Positions 53,585-63,245 are shown, numbered from the stretch's first letter. The stretch is 64,000 nt of DNA from an uncultured Pseudokineococcus sp. (GCF_947499845.1 NZ_CANMPM010000016.1:1-64000), one strand, 5' to 3'. Numbers and translations are program-made. Notes: a model not told the origin generated them from the sequence alone.

Positions 53585-54874
53585 TCAGCTGGCCTCGCCG
53601 ACCGTGACGGCCTGGGCCTGCACGGCGGGCGGCACCTCCGCCCCGCCGGGCGCAGCGGCCCGGCCGGGCAGGCGGCCGAGGTGCCGGCGGCTCGCGGCGA
53701 GCACGAGGACGCCGACGAGCACGGCCGCCGCGCCGACAGCGAAGGGCACGTGGGGGCTGAGGCTCTCGCCGAGCCGGCCCGCCAGCCAGGGGGCCACCGC
53801 CCCGCCGCCGAAGCGCACGAAGCTGTAGGCGGCGGAGGCCGTGGAGCGCTCGACGGGCGCGACGAGCATGACCGCCTCGGTGATGAGCGTGTTGACGAGG
53901 CCGAGCGGGATCCCCGCGAGGACGACGCAGACGGCGAGGACGGCCTGCGAGCCCGTGAGCAGGGCCATGACGGCGAGGTCGACGGCGAAGAGCCCGAGCG
54001 CGAGGAGGATGCCCGGCACGGTCCCGACCCGCCGCTGGAGCCGCGGGGCGAGGAGGACCGAGCTCAGCGCCAGGCAGGCGCCCCAGCCGAAGAAGACGAG
54101 GCCGACGGCGTAGATGCCGAGGTCCAGGGGGAAGGGCGTGTAGGCGAGGAGCGTGAAGAAGCCGACGTTGTAGAGCAGCGCGGTGACGGCCACGGCGAGC
54201 AGCCCGCGGTGGCGCAGCGCGCGGAAGGGGTCGAGCGGCGTCGTCGCCCGCGCCGGCCTCGGCACCTCCGGGAGGAAGACGGCGACGGCGACCACGGCCA
54301 CGGCCATGAGGACGGCGACGCCGAAGAAGGGGCCCCGCCACGAGATGCCGCCCAGCAGGCCGCCGAGCAGGGGGCCCGTGGCGATGCCGATCCCCAGCGC
54401 GGCCTCGTAGAGGATGATCGCGCCGGCCACGCCGCCGCTGGACGCGCCGACGATGGTCGCGAGCGCCGTCGCGATGAAGAGCGCGTTGCCGAGGCCCCAG
54501 CCCGCGCGGAAGCCGACGATCTCGCCGATGGTGCCGGAGGAGCCCGCGAGGGCGCTGAAGACGACGACGAGCGCCAGCCCGCCGAGCAGCGTCCGCTTCG
54601 GGCCGATGCGGCTGGAGATCGTCCCGGTCACGAGCATCGCGACACCGGTGACGGCCATGTAGCTCGTGAAGAGCAGCGAGACCTGCGACGGGGACGCGTC
54701 GAGCTCCTCGCCGATCGGCTTGAGGATGGGGTCGACGAGCCCGATCCCCATGAAGGCGATGACGCAGGCCGCCGCGACGGCCCAGACCGCTCGCGGCTGG
54801 TGGAGCAGGCCGCCCCCTCCGCCGTCGTGCGGCGTCGCGGGGGTGGTGGGCGTGGTCGAGGGCTCGGGTGCCAC
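53585..54874 (-). CDS. MFS efflux transporter
   Basis: Major facilitator of 429 residues with twelve predicted helices. Landmarks: FMGIGLVDPILKPIGEELDASPSQVSLLFTSYMAVTGVAML (helices 1-2), the motif A-like loop GTISSRIGPKRTLLGGL, and drug-exporter-like motif C region AALGIGIATGPLLGGLLGG. GTG 54874 follows AGGAGG. The marR-family gene lies immediately upstream on the same strand (43-bp gap), so drug or metabolite export under MarR control is inferred. Confidence 0.9.
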   Translation of the reverse strand: MAPEPSTTPTTPATPHDGGGGGLLHQPRAVWAVAAACVIAFMGIGLVDPILKPIGEELDASPSQVSLLFTSYMAVTGVAMLVTGTISSRIGPKRTLLGGLALVVVFSALAGSSGTIGEIVGFRAGWGLGNALFIATALATIVGASSGGVAGAIILYEAALGIGIATGPLLGGLLGGISWRGPFFGVAVLMAVAVVAVAVFLPEVPRPARATTPLDPFRALRHRGLLAVAVTALLYNVGFFTLLAYTPFPLDLGIYAVGLVFFGWGACLALSSVLLAPRLQRRVGTVPGILLALGLFAVDLAVMALLTGSQAVLAVCVVLAGIPLGLVNTLITEAVMLVAPVERSTASAAYSFVRFGGGAVAPWLAGRLGESLSPHVPFAVGAAAVLVGVLVLAASRRHLGRLPGRAAAPGGAEVPPAVQAQAVTVGEAS

Positions 54875-54917
54875 GGGGGCCTCCTAGGGAGTCGCTGCGG
54901 GAGGGGACGGCGAGGGG

Positions 54918-55388
54918 TCAGCCGCCCGGCGGGGCGTGCGCGACGAGGTCGCGCAGGACGGCGAGCCCGCGCGCGAGGTCCTCGTGCTGCTGCCCCGAGA
55001 GGGCCCCGAGGCGCGGGGCGAGCGCCCGGCCGACGGCGGCGCGCTGCTCGGCGAGGCGCTCCCGCCCCTCCGACGTGGTGGCGACGAGCGAGGCGCGCGC
55101 GTCCTCGGGGTCGGCGGACCGCTCGACCCAGCCGTGCCGCTCGAGGCGCTGCACGAGGGCGGTGGCGGTGGGCTGGGAGGTGCGGTCGAGGGCCGCGAGG
55201 GCGCTGACGCGCAGCGGCCCCAGCTCGTCGACCTGCGACAGGGCGCGCCAGAGCGCCGTCGGCATCGCCCCGTCGGCGGCTCGCCCCGCCCAGCGGGTGA
55301 AGCGCGCGGCGATCACGAGGAGGTCGACGGCGAGGGTCTCGTCCACCGGGGCCCCCGGCACGGGCGCGGGTTCCGTTCGCTCGGGCAC
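54918..55388 (-). CDS. MarR-family transcriptional regulator
   Basis: Repressor of 156 residues with the MarR winged helix: LRVSALAALDRTSQPTATALVQRLERHGWVERSADPEDARASLVATTSEGRERL (about 58-112), including the DxR wing. GTG 55388 start. A perfect 15-bp palindrome lies 12 bp upstream of the start, a probable autoregulatory operator. The downstream MFS transporter is the likely co-regulated target. Confidence 0.91.
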   Translation of the reverse strand: MPERTEPAPVPGAPVDETLAVDLLVIAARFTRWAGRAADGAMPTALWRALSQVDELGPLRVSALAALDRTSQPTATALVQRLERHGWVERSADPEDARASLVATTSEGRERLAEQRAAVGRALAPRLGALSGQQHEDLARGLAVLRDLVAHAPPGG

Positions 55389-55400
55389 CGGTCAACAGTA

Positions 55401-55415
55401 CATAGGTTACCTATG
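55401..55415 (-). promoter_or_regulatory. MarR operator palindrome
   Basis: CATAGGTTACCTATG is a perfect palindrome around a central T, set 12 bp before the marR-family start codon in otherwise GC-rich DNA. It overlaps where the -10 would be, so the MarR protein probably shuts its own operon here. Confidence 0.72.
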
Positions 55416-55521
55416 CATCGTCCATCCGGGCGCCGCTCCGGCGGGCGGAGGGGCGGGATCACGCGGGCCGGCGAGGGATGGTCGCCCGACCACCCCTCGC
55501 CGGCCCTCGCGGCGACGCGGC

Positions 55522-56577
55522 TCAGCGCTGGGCGATGACCGCCGCGCGCCGCGAGTCGTCACGGATCTGGCCGACGAGCTCGGAGAGCACGTCCTCCAGC
55601 GTGACGATGCCGATGACTTGCCCGCCCGCGTCCCGGACGGCGGCCAGGTGCGCCCCGTCGCTCTGCATCGTCGTCAGCACGGTGCGCAGCGCGGCGTCGG
55701 ACGGCACCTCCGGCAGGGGACGCACGCGCGCGGGGTCGAGCGGCTGGCCGCGCCGGTCGGCGTCCGTCTCGAGCAGGTCCTTGACGTGCACGTAGCCGTG
55801 CAGGGACCCGTCGCCCGCCTGCAGCGGGAAGCGGGAGAAGCCGCGCACCGCCGTCCGCTCCGCCTCCTCCGGCGTGACGCGCACCGGCAGGGTCGTGACC
55901 TCGCCGAGCGGGATCATCACCGAGGCGACGTCGTGCTCGTCGAACTCGAGCGCCTCGAGGAGCAGGGCGCCCTCGCGCTCGTCCAGCAGCCCGCCCTCGC
56001 GGGACTCGGTGACGAGCCCGGCCACCTCGTCGCGGGTGAAGACGCTGGCCACCTCGTCCTTCGGCTCGACGCCCAGCGCCCGCAGCACGAGGTTGGCGGT
56101 GCGGTTGAGCAGCCAGATGACGGGGTGCAGCACCCGCACGACGAGCACGAGCGGCGGCCCGAGGACGAGCGCCGCGCGGTCCGGCCCCGCGAGGGCGATG
56201 TTCTTCGGCACCATCTCGCCGAGCACGACGTGCAGCAGCGTGACGAGGCCGAGGGCGATGGCGAAGGCCACCGGGTGCAGCAGGGCCTCCGGGAGGCCCG
56301 CCGCCTCGAAGGGCACCTCGATGAGGTGCGCGATGGCGGGCTCGGAGAGGGCGCCGAGCAGGAGCGAGCAGATGGTGATGCCCAGCTGCGCGCCGGCCAT
56401 CATCAGCGACACGTGCTCCATGGCGTGCAGCGTCGTCCGCGCCGCGCGCGAGCCCTCGGCCGCGCGGGGCTCGATCATCGTGCGCCGCGCGGAGATCAGC
56501 GCGAACTCCGCGCCGACGAAGAAGGCGTTCAGGGCGAGCAGCAGCGCCGTCAGCGCCAGGCCCAGCCAGTCGCTCAC
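55522..56577 (-). CDS. CNNM/CBS-pair protein (HlyC/CorC-related), distal copy
   Basis: Membrane protein of 351 residues. An N-terminal CNNM (DUF21) domain with four helices (FFVGAEFALISARRTMIEPRA, LGITICSLLLGALSEPAIA, LGEMVPKNIALAGPDRAA) is followed by a CBS pair (VASVMIPLGEVTTLPV, VIGIVTLEDVLSELVGQIRDDS). It lacks the C-terminal CorC domain of its neighbour. GTG 56577 overlaps the upstream paralogue's stop as GTGA. Such proteins are linked to magnesium or cobalt efflux. Confidence 0.92.
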   Translation of the reverse strand: MSDWLGLALTALLLALNAFFVGAEFALISARRTMIEPRAAEGSRAARTTLHAMEHVSLMMAGAQLGITICSLLLGALSEPAIAHLIEVPFEAAGLPEALLHPVAFAIALGLVTLLHVVLGEMVPKNIALAGPDRAALVLGPPLVLVVRVLHPVIWLLNRTANLVLRALGVEPKDEVASVFTRDEVAGLVTESREGGLLDEREGALLLEALEFDEHDVASVMIPLGEVTTLPVRVTPEEAERTAVRGFSRFPLQAGDGSLHGYVHVKDLLETDADRRGQPLDPARVRPLPEVPSDAALRTVLTTMQSDGAHLAAVRDAGGQVIGIVTLEDVLSELVGQIRDDSRRAAVIAQR

Positions 56578-58016
56578 CGGTCCCCCTCCCCGCGGGTCGC
56601 GGCGTGCTCGACGTCGCGGGCCCCTCTCGCGTCGTCGGACCCGTCGTCCGTCTCGTCGTCGTCGTGGTCGTCGTCCTCGGCGCCCTCGGGCACGAGCAGC
56701 TCGACGACGACCTGCTCGATCCGGTGGCCGTCGAGCGCGGCCACCTCGAGCGCGATGTCCTTCGGCGGGCGCCCGGGCGCCTCGTCCGCGGGCACGACGA
56801 CGCGGTCGCCCACCACGGGCAGGCGCTCGAGGTGGAGCGTCACGAGCCCGCCGAGCGTGTCGTAGTCCTCGTGCTCGGGGACCACCGCGCCCAGCAGCTC
56901 GCTGGCCTCGTCGGGGCGCAGGTTGCCGGCCAGCTGCCAGCGGCCCTGCGCGTCGGGCGGCACGGGCTCCTCGTCGGGGTCGTGCTCGTCGCGGACCTCG
57001 CCCACGAGCTCCTCCACGAGGTCCTCGAGCGTGACGAGGCCCGCGACGTCCCCGAACTCGTCGACGACGACGGCCATCTGCAGGCCGTCCGCGCGCAGCT
57101 GGTCGAGCAGGGCGTCCAGCGGCACCGTGTCGGGCACGTGCACCGCCTCCGCCATGACCTCGCGCACGCGGGTGGTCGCCCGCTGCTCGAAGGGCACGCC
57201 GAGCGCGTGCCGCACGTGGACGACGCCGATGGCCTCGTCGTGCTCCTCGTCGAGGACGGGGAAGCGCGAGTGGCCGCTCTCGGCGGCCGCGTGCAGCACC
57301 TCCGCCACGGTGTCGTCGAGGTCGCTCGTGTCCATGAGGCCGCGCGGCGTCATGACGTCGCGGGCGCGCCGGTCGCCGAAGGCGAGGGAGCGCTGCAGGA
57401 GGTCGGCCGTGTCCGCGCGCAGGGTCCCCTGGTCCGCGGAGTGGCGGACGAGGCCCGCGAGCTCCTCGGGCGAGCGCGCGGACGCCAGCTCCTCCTGCGG
57501 CTCGAAGCCGAGGAGGCGCAGGATCCGGTTGGCCGCGCCGTTGCAGAAGCGGATGAGCGGCGCGAAGACCCGCGTGAAGCCGCGCATGAAGCCGTTGACG
57601 ACGCGGGCGGTCCGCATGGGCTGGGAGATGGCGATGTTCTTCGGCACGAGCTCGCCGAAGAGCATCGTCAGCACCGTGGCCAGCACGAGGGCGAGGGCCG
57701 TGGCGACCCCGCTCGCCGCGCGCGGGCCCAGGCCGGCCGCCTCGAGGGGGCCGTCGACGATCTCGGCGATCGCCGGCTGCGACAGGTAGCCGATGGCGAG
57801 GTTGGTCACCGTGATGCCGACCTGCGCGCCGGACAGCTGGGTCGACAGGCTGCGCAGGGAGCGGAGGACGCCGTCGGCGCCGGGCTCGCCGCTGCGGGCG
57901 GCCTGCTCGACGGCGCTGCGGTTGACGGTGACGAAGGCGAACTCGGCGGCCACGAAGGCGCCGCACGCCAGCACGAGGCCGGCGGCCAGCAGGAGGAGGA
58001 GCACGTCCGCGATCAC
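56574..58016 (-). CDS. CNNM/CBS/CorC_HlyC transport-associated protein
   Basis: Membrane protein of 480 residues with the full architecture: CNNM domain (AFVAAEFAFVTVNRSAVEQAA, VGITVTNLAIGYLSQPAIAE, FGELVPKNIAISQP), a CBS pair (ARDVMTPRGLMDTSDLDDT, VVVDEFGDVAGLVTLEDLVEELVGEV), and a C-terminal transporter-associated domain (WQLAGNLRPDEASELLG, DTLGGLVTLHLERLPVVGD). An acidic DDD/E tail closes it. GTG 58016 start. First of the coupled CNNM pair; a heteromeric Mg/Co exporter is inferred. Confidence 0.93.
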   Translation of the reverse strand: MIADVLLLLLAAGLVLACGAFVAAEFAFVTVNRSAVEQAARSGEPGADGVLRSLRSLSTQLSGAQVGITVTNLAIGYLSQPAIAEIVDGPLEAAGLGPRAASGVATALALVLATVLTMLFGELVPKNIAISQPMRTARVVNGFMRGFTRVFAPLIRFCNGAANRILRLLGFEPQEELASARSPEELAGLVRHSADQGTLRADTADLLQRSLAFGDRRARDVMTPRGLMDTSDLDDTVAEVLHAAAESGHSRFPVLDEEHDEAIGVVHVRHALGVPFEQRATTRVREVMAEAVHVPDTVPLDALLDQLRADGLQMAVVVDEFGDVAGLVTLEDLVEELVGEVRDEHDPDEEPVPPDAQGRWQLAGNLRPDEASELLGAVVPEHEDYDTLGGLVTLHLERLPVVGDRVVVPADEAPGRPPKDIALEVAALDGHRIEQVVVELLVPEGAEDDDHDDDETDDGSDDARGARDVEHAATRGEGDR

Positions 58017-58324
58017 GCGCGCCTCCGGCGGGTGCGGGGCGGCGTCGTGGACGGGCGGGGACGGCGGGCCTCGCGCCGGTGGCGCGGGCCGGCGGCGTCC
58101 CGCGGGGAGGGGGCCCGTCGCGCGACGGTCGCGCGTCTGGAGCCCTCCCCGGTCGTACTGTCCCGAGCGTCGGATGGTGCGGCGCTCATGGTCTCCTCTC
58201 CTCGCGGTGGCGCGCCCGCCGTCGGCGGGCGGCGCGCGGGGAGCCCCGCGCGCCCGACCAGTGTGGGGCCTGGCGCGCGGGAGCGGTGCGCTGCGTCCTC
58301 AGGCGGCGCGCCCGGAGGAGGGAC
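58017..58324. other. Gene-free region between the CNNM pair and purA
   Basis: I see no gene in these 308 bp. They hold the purA terminator candidate at 58214-58230 and must contain the CNNM promoter. No magnesium (M-box, ykoK) riboswitch motif is recognisable, although such an element would have been expected ahead of a metal exporter. Confidence 0.4.
58214..58230 (-). terminator. Hairpin downstream of purA
   Basis: GCCCGCCG and CGGCGGGC flank a single T, with further imperfect GCGCGC pairing outside, about 95 bp after the purA stop. Plausible terminator for purA. Confidence 0.45.
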
Positions 58325-59611
58325 TCAGCCCAGGAGGTCGTGCCGGACGACGGACTGCTCGCGCCCCGGCCCGACCCCGACGACCGAGATGCGCGCTCCG
58401 GACATCTCCTCGAGGGCCTCGACGTAGCGCTGCGCGGCGGCGGGCAGGTCGGACCACTCGCGGGCGCCCGAGATGTCGCCCTCCCAGCCCTCGAGCTCGG
58501 TGAGCACGGGCCGGGCGTGGTGCAGGTCGGTCTGCGTCGCCGGCAGCTCGTCGACCCGTCGCCCGTCGACCTCGTAGCCGGTGCACACGGGGATGCGCTC
58601 GCGCCCGCCGAGGACGTCGAGCTTGGTGAGGACGAAGTCCGTGACGCCGTTGACCCGGGCGGCGTAGCGCGCCACCGGGGCGTCGTACCAGCCGCAGCGG
58701 CGGGGGCGCCCCGTCGTCGTGCCGAACTCGGCGCCGGCCTCGCGCAGGGCGTCGCCCTCGGCGCCGTGCAGCTCCGTGGGGAAGGGGCCCTCGCCGACGC
58801 GCGTCGTGTAGGCCTTGACGACGGCGACGACCCGGGAGACCCGCGTCGGGGGGATGCCCGAGCCCGTGCAGGCGCCGCCCGCGGTGGCGCTCGACGACGT
58901 CACGAAGGGGTAGGTGCCGTGGTCGACGTCGAGCATCGTGGCCTGGCCGGCCTCGAGCAGCACCGTGCGCCCCTCGTCGAGGGCCTCGTGGAGGAGGAGG
59001 CCGGTGTCGGCGACCATGGGCCGCAGCCGCTCGGCGTGCTCGAGCAGCTCGTCGACGACCTCGTCGACCTCGATCGCCCGGCGGTTGTAGACCTTGACGA
59101 GCACGTGGTTCTTGAGGTCGAGGGCCGCCTCGACCTTCTGCCGCAGGATGCTGGCGTCGAAGACGTCCTGGACCCGCAGGCCGACGCGGGACATCTTGTC
59201 GGCGTACGTCGGCCCGATGCCGCGGCCCGTCGTGCCGATCTTCCGCGAGCCGAGGAAGCGCTCCGTGACGCGGTCGAGCACCCGGTTGTACGGCGGGATG
59301 AGGTGGGCGCTCGAGCTGACGACGAGCGCGCTCGTGTCGACGCCGCGCGCCTCGAGGCCGTCGAGCTCCTCGAAGAGCACCGAGAGGTCGACGACGACGC
59401 CGTTGCCGATGACCGGGACGACGCCCGGCGTGAGGATGCCGCTGGGCAGGAGGTGCAGGGCGTACGTCTCGCCGCCCACGACGACGGTGTGCCCGGCGTT
59501 GTTGCCGCCGTTGAACTTGACGACGTAGTCCAGGCGGTCGCCGAGCTGGTCGGTCGCCTTGCCCTTCCCCTCGTCCCCCCACTGGGCACCGACGAGCACG
59601 ATGGCGGGCAC
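58325..59611 (-). CDS. purA: Adenylosuccinate synthetase
   Basis: First step from IMP to AMP, using GTP and aspartate. The 428 residues carry the GTP-binding [68 protein letters not shown], and [14 protein letters not shown]. Length is canonical. GTG 59611 start with GAGGAAGCAGG some 20 bases upstream. The DUF3151 gene lies 199 bp upstream on the same strand, a neighbour pair common in actinobacteria. Confidence 0.96.
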   Translation of the reverse strand: MPAIVLVGAQWGDEGKGKATDQLGDRLDYVVKFNGGNNAGHTVVVGGETYALHLLPSGILTPGVVPVIGNGVVVDLSVLFEELDGLEARGVDTSALVVSSSAHLIPPYNRVLDRVTERFLGSRKIGTTGRGIGPTYADKMSRVGLRVQDVFDASILRQKVEAALDLKNHVLVKVYNRRAIEVDEVVDELLEHAERLRPMVADTGLLLHEALDEGRTVLLEAGQATMLDVDHGTYPFVTSSSATAGGACTGSGIPPTRVSRVVAVVKAYTTRVGEGPFPTELHGAEGDALREAGAEFGTTTGRPRRCGWYDAPVARYAARVNGVTDFVLTKLDVLGGRERIPVCTGYEVDGRRVDELPATQTDLHHARPVLTELEGWEGDISGAREWSDLPAAAQRYVEALEEMSGARISVVGVGPGREQSVVRHDLLG

Positions 59612-59810
59612 GGGCGTGCACCTGCTTCCTCAGACGACGGACGGGACGGGCGCGGGGCGGACCGCCGCGCGGCCCCGTCGCGGTCGACCGGGCCGTCGAC
59701 AGGGGCGTCGACCGGGGCGCGAGGCTACCGCGCACGGCGGCGCGGGCGCCCAGCGCCGGACCGGTCGGGTACCGGGGCGGCCGGCGCCGGACGGGTCAGC
59801 GCTGGACCGG

Positions 59811-60260
59811 TCAGCGCTGGGGCAGCAGCTCGACGGGGGCCTGCGCGTCGCAGTCGGCGAGGAAGCCGGCGCACCGGTCGGCCTCGTCGCCCTCCCCCAC
59901 CGCCGCCGCGGCCCGGGCCAGGGCGGCGAGCGCGCGCAGGAAGCCGCGGTTGGGCTCGTGCGCGTACGGCACGGGCCCGGCGCCGCGCCAGCCCGCGCGC
60001 CGGAGGGCGTCGAGGCCGCGGTGGTAGCCCGTGCGGGCGTAGGCGTAGGCCTGGACGACCTCGCCGTCGGCCAGGGCGTCCTCCGCGAGGACGGCCCACG
60101 GCAGGCTCGCCGCCGGCGTCCGGGCGGCGACCTCCGCCGCGTCCTGCCCCTGCTCGAGGGCCCGCGCCGCGGGCGCCTCCAGGTCGTCCGGCAGGAGGGT
60201 CGCGGGCGGCCCGCCGAGGAGGTCGCGGGAGCCGCGCGCGGGGGGCGTGGGTGCGCTCAT
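59811..60260 (-). CDS. DUF3151 family protein
   Basis: Actinobacterial protein of 149 residues, function unknown. Family landmarks: RDLLGGPPATLLP, PWAVLAEDALADGEVVQAYAYARTGYHRGLDALRRAGWRG, PVPYAHEPNRGFLRALAALARAAAAVGE, and CAGFLADCDAQA. It is helical, TPR-like in rhythm. CACACT six bases before ATG 60260 marks a leaderless start. Confidence 0.9.
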   Translation of the reverse strand: MSAPTPPARGSRDLLGGPPATLLPDDLEAPAARALEQGQDAAEVAARTPAASLPWAVLAEDALADGEVVQAYAYARTGYHRGLDALRRAGWRGAGPVPYAHEPNRGFLRALAALARAAAAVGEGDEADRCAGFLADCDAQAPVELLPQR

Positions 60261-60471
60261 GGCGCCAGTGTGGCCGACGGGGCGGGCACCGCCCGCCCGG
60301 CGCCGCCCGTCGCCGCCCGTCCACGCCCGGACGCCCGCCCGGCCCCGCCGGCCCCGCGTCCGACCCGCGGGGTGCGTCGCCCGTGCCCGGTGCGCCGGGA
60401 ACGCCTGACCCGGACGGGTCGTCGCGCTCGCCGCGGAGGCCGGGCCCCGGTGCCCCGGGTACCGTGCGGGG

Positions 60472-60546
60472 GTGATGCCGAGCACGGCGGGGGCCTCCCG
60501 CGCACGACGGGGCGGCCCCTCCCGCGATCGGGGGGCCGCCCGGTGA
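60472..60546 (+). CDS. Possible 24-residue upstream ORF coupled to the STAS gene
   Basis: GTG 60472 lies six bases after a TACCGT -10, the leaderless pattern of this genome, and opens a 24-codon frame (VMPSTAGASRARR ... GAAR) whose TGA overlaps the STAS GTG as GTGA. If the promoter is real, the ribosome would read this peptide first. The Arg-rich sequence is not recognised. Confidence 0.4.
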   Translation: MMPSTAGASRARRGGPSRDRGAAR

Positions 60547-60899
60547 TCGAGCTGTCGACGACCGCGACGGCGACGGTCCTCGTCGTCGCCGGCGACCTCG
60601 ACCTGTCGGCCCGGAACGAGTTCCCGGAGATCGTGGCGCGGGTCAGCGGCCTGCGGCGCCAGCTCCTCGTCGTGGACCTGTGCCGCACGACCTTCCTCGA
60701 CTCGACGGGCGCGGCCTTCCTCATCTCCCTCGCCGACGCCACGGCGCGACGGGGCGGCGTGACGTCGCTGCGCGGCGGCGACGACCGCACCCTCTACGTG
60801 CTCGAGGTCTGCGGCGCCCTCGACATGTTCCGCGTGGTCGAGGACCACCGCTGCGAGCCGGACCAGGCGCCGAGCCCCTGGGCGGGCGCCCGACGCTGA
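60543..60899 (+). CDS. STAS-domain anti-sigma factor antagonist
   Basis: RsbV/SpoIIAA-like protein of 118 residues. The STAS fold runs VLVVAGDLDLSARNEF, then LLVVDLCRTTFLDSTGAAFLISLADATARR, with the phosphorylatable Ser in DSTG near residue 55. GTG 60543 overlaps the short upstream ORF as GTGA. It is convergent with the LOV-PP2C-kinase gene, which could phosphorylate or dephosphorylate it. A short Pro-rich tail ends the protein. Confidence 0.88.
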   Translation: MIELSTTATATVLVVAGDLDLSARNEFPEIVARVSGLRRQLLVVDLCRTTFLDSTGAAFLISLADATARRGGVTSLRGGDDRTLYVLEVCGALDMFRVVEDHRCEPDQAPSPWAGARR

Positions 60900-60982
60900 C
60901 CGGTGCAGCGCTGACCGGCGCTCCCGACGCGTCCGCTGCGCCCCACCCGCCCCGCCGACCCACCCGGGCCGGCGCGCGCGGG

Positions 60983-63163
60983 TCAGCCGCGCCCGCCGCC
61001 GGTCGCCGGCGGCTGGTCGGGCAGCCGGGCCCAGACGGTCTTGCCGGAGCCGGAGTGGCGCCATCCCCAGTCCGAGAGCCGCTCGACGACGTGCAGGCCG
61101 AAGCCGCCGGGACCCTCGCGCCGCTCGGCCACGACGCCGGGGGGCGCGGGATTGGCGTCGTCGACCTCCACGAGCAGCCCCCGCTCGTCGTGCTGCAGGC
61201 GCAGCCCCACCGGCCCCCAGCCGTGCAGGACGGCGTTGCCGACGAGCTCGGAGACGACGAGCTCGGCCTGGGCGGTGCTGGGCAGCCCCCAGAGCCGTCC
61301 GAGCCGGGACGCCTTGCGGCGGGCGCGGGCGACGGACCCCGGGTCCCCGGGGAGCTGCCAGCGGCGGCGGCGGGGGCCGGGGCGGGTCGGCGCCGGGCCG
61401 GGCACCCGCACGACGACGACGGCGAGGTCGTCCTCGGGCACGTCGCCCAGCACCTCGAGCAGGTGCTCGCCGGTGCCCGCGGCGTCCGTGCCCCACGCGC
61501 CCTCGCAGGCCTCGACGAGGGCGGCGACGCCGTCGCGCAGGGAGCGGGACCGGCGCTCGACGAGCCCGTCGGTGCACAGCACGAGCACGTCGCCGGGCCC
61601 CGCCTCGACGACCGCCGTCGAGCGCGGCCGGTCGCCGACCCCCACGAGGACGCCCTCGCCCCCCGAGAGCGCCCGCGCACGCCCGGCCTGCACGAGGACG
61701 GGCGGCAGGTGGCCGGCGCGCGACCACGACACCTCCCACGTGCCGTCGCCGAGGTCCTCGAGCCGCGCGTAGAGCAGGCTGGCCGAGCGGCGGATGCGCA
61801 TGCCGGCGACGAGCTGGTCCACCCGCATGAGGACGGTCCCGGGCTCCTCCTGCTCGTGGGCGTAGGCGCGCACCACCGAGCGCAGCTGCCCCATCGCGGC
61901 CGCCGCCTCGATGTCGTGGCCGACGACGTCGCCGACGACGAGCCCGACGGCGTCGGGGCCCGGCGTCATGACGTCGAACCAGTCGCCCCCGACCTGCGCG
62001 TGGTCCGCGCTCGGCACGTAGTAGGACCACACGTCGAGGTCGGGCACGTGGGGCTGCTCGGGCAGCATGCTGCGCTGCAGCGCCTCGGCGAGCAGGTGCT
62101 GCTGCTCGAGCAGCCGCGCGCTCGCCAGGGACAGCCCCAGGCGGCGGGCCACCTCGACGAGCAGGTCGACGTCGTCGTCCTCGAGGCCCTCGCCCCCGCC
62201 GGCGGGCGCGTCCGCGACGACGAGGACCCCGAGGACGCCGTCGCGCCCGGGCACCGGGACGGAGAGGACGGGCCGGGGCCCGCCGCCGCGAGCCGCGTCG
62301 TCGGCCGGCTCGACGAGGAGGCGGTCGAGCAGCCCGGCGAGCCACCCGCTCGCGGCGGGGCCCGCGCCGGGCTCGGCCGGGTCGGCGGGCGGGGCGCCGG
62401 CGCCCGCGAGGCGGGCGCGCCGCGGCCCCTCCTCGCGGCCGAGGGCCTGGTCGACGAGCGGGTCCAGCCCCTCGCGGGCGCCGAGGAGCGAGAAGGGCGG
62501 CACGGACGGCAGCTCGTCGACGCCCGTGACGGCGCCGAGGCGCAGCCCGTCCTGCACGAGCAGCACGGCCGACCAGGGCACGAGGCGCTCGAGGACGCCC
62601 GTGAGCCGGGCGAGGGACCGGCGGACGTCGAGCTCGGCGACCGCCTCGGCGACGTCGGCGAGGAGCGACAGGCGCCCGCGCGCCGCGGTGGCGGCGCGCT
62701 CGGCCTCGACGCGGGCCGTGACGTCCACCTGCACGCCGACGCGGTGCACGAGGTCGCCCCGCTCGTCGAGCACCGGCGAGACCGACACCTCGTTCCAGAA
62801 GGGCGTCCCGTCGCGCCGGACGTTGCGCAGCACGACCGTGACCGGCTCGCGGGCCGCCATGCCGGCGCGCAGGCGCTCGAGCTCGACGGGGTCGGTGCCC
62901 TCGTCCTGCAGGAAGCGGCAGTTGCGCCCGACCGCGTCCTCGGCGGCGTACCCCGTGGTGCGGGTGAAGGCGTCGTTCACCCAGACGAGGGGGTCGTCGG
63001 CCTGCCGCGGGTCGCTGACGACGACGGGCACGTCGGTCGCCAGGGCGGCCAGGGCGGCGAGTGCGGTGCTGTCGTCACCGGGCGCCGACGAGGGGGTGCC
63101 GGGAGGGACGCCGTCGCCGTCCGGGCCTCCGGTCGGTCGTCCACCGGCCACCGGGTTGACCAC
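60983..63163 (-). CDS. Blue-light LOV receptor with GAF, PP2C (SpoIIE) and HATPase domains
   Basis: Signalling protein of 726 residues. The N-terminal PAS domain (about 40-150) is a true LOV domain: WVNDAFTRTTGY, GRNCRFLQ with the photoadduct Cys at residue 82, FWNEVSVSPV and VGVQVDVT, all flavin contacts. A GAF-like domain (about 165-380) follows, then PP2C/SpoIIE (QVGGDWFDVM, VVGDVVGHDIEAA, LVLCTDGLVE) and a C-terminal HATPase (VVSELVGNAVLHGWG, GPGGFGLHVVERLSDWG). It thus combines phosphatase and anti-sigma-kinase-like modules. GTG 63163 follows GGAGC. Flanked by two STAS genes, it should report blue light into partner switching. Confidence 0.92.
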   Translation of the reverse strand: MVNPVAGGRPTGGPDGDGVPPGTPSSAPGDDSTALAALAALATDVPVVVSDPRQADDPLVWVNDAFTRTTGYAAEDAVGRNCRFLQDEGTDPVELERLRAGMAAREPVTVVLRNVRRDGTPFWNEVSVSPVLDERGDLVHRVGVQVDVTARVEAERAATAARGRLSLLADVAEAVAELDVRRSLARLTGVLERLVPWSAVLLVQDGLRLGAVTGVDELPSVPPFSLLGAREGLDPLVDQALGREEGPRRARLAGAGAPPADPAEPGAGPAASGWLAGLLDRLLVEPADDAARGGGPRPVLSVPVPGRDGVLGVLVVADAPAGGGEGLEDDDVDLLVEVARRLGLSLASARLLEQQHLLAEALQRSMLPEQPHVPDLDVWSYYVPSADHAQVGGDWFDVMTPGPDAVGLVVGDVVGHDIEAAAAMGQLRSVVRAYAHEQEEPGTVLMRVDQLVAGMRIRRSASLLYARLEDLGDGTWEVSWSRAGHLPPVLVQAGRARALSGGEGVLVGVGDRPRSTAVVEAGPGDVLVLCTDGLVERRSRSLRDGVAALVEACEGAWGTDAAGTGEHLLEVLGDVPEDDLAVVVVRVPGPAPTRPGPRRRRWQLPGDPGSVARARRKASRLGRLWGLPSTAQAELVVSELVGNAVLHGWGPVGLRLQHDERGLLVEVDDANPAPPGVVAERREGPGGFGLHVVERLSDWGWRHSGSGKTVWARLPDQPPATGGGRG

Positions 63164-63245
63164 GCGCTGCTCCGATCGTCTAGCGTGACCGTCGTTCCGC
63201 GGCGTGGCCTGCGGCACCACCGGGGAGAGCGGGTCGGAGGTCTCG

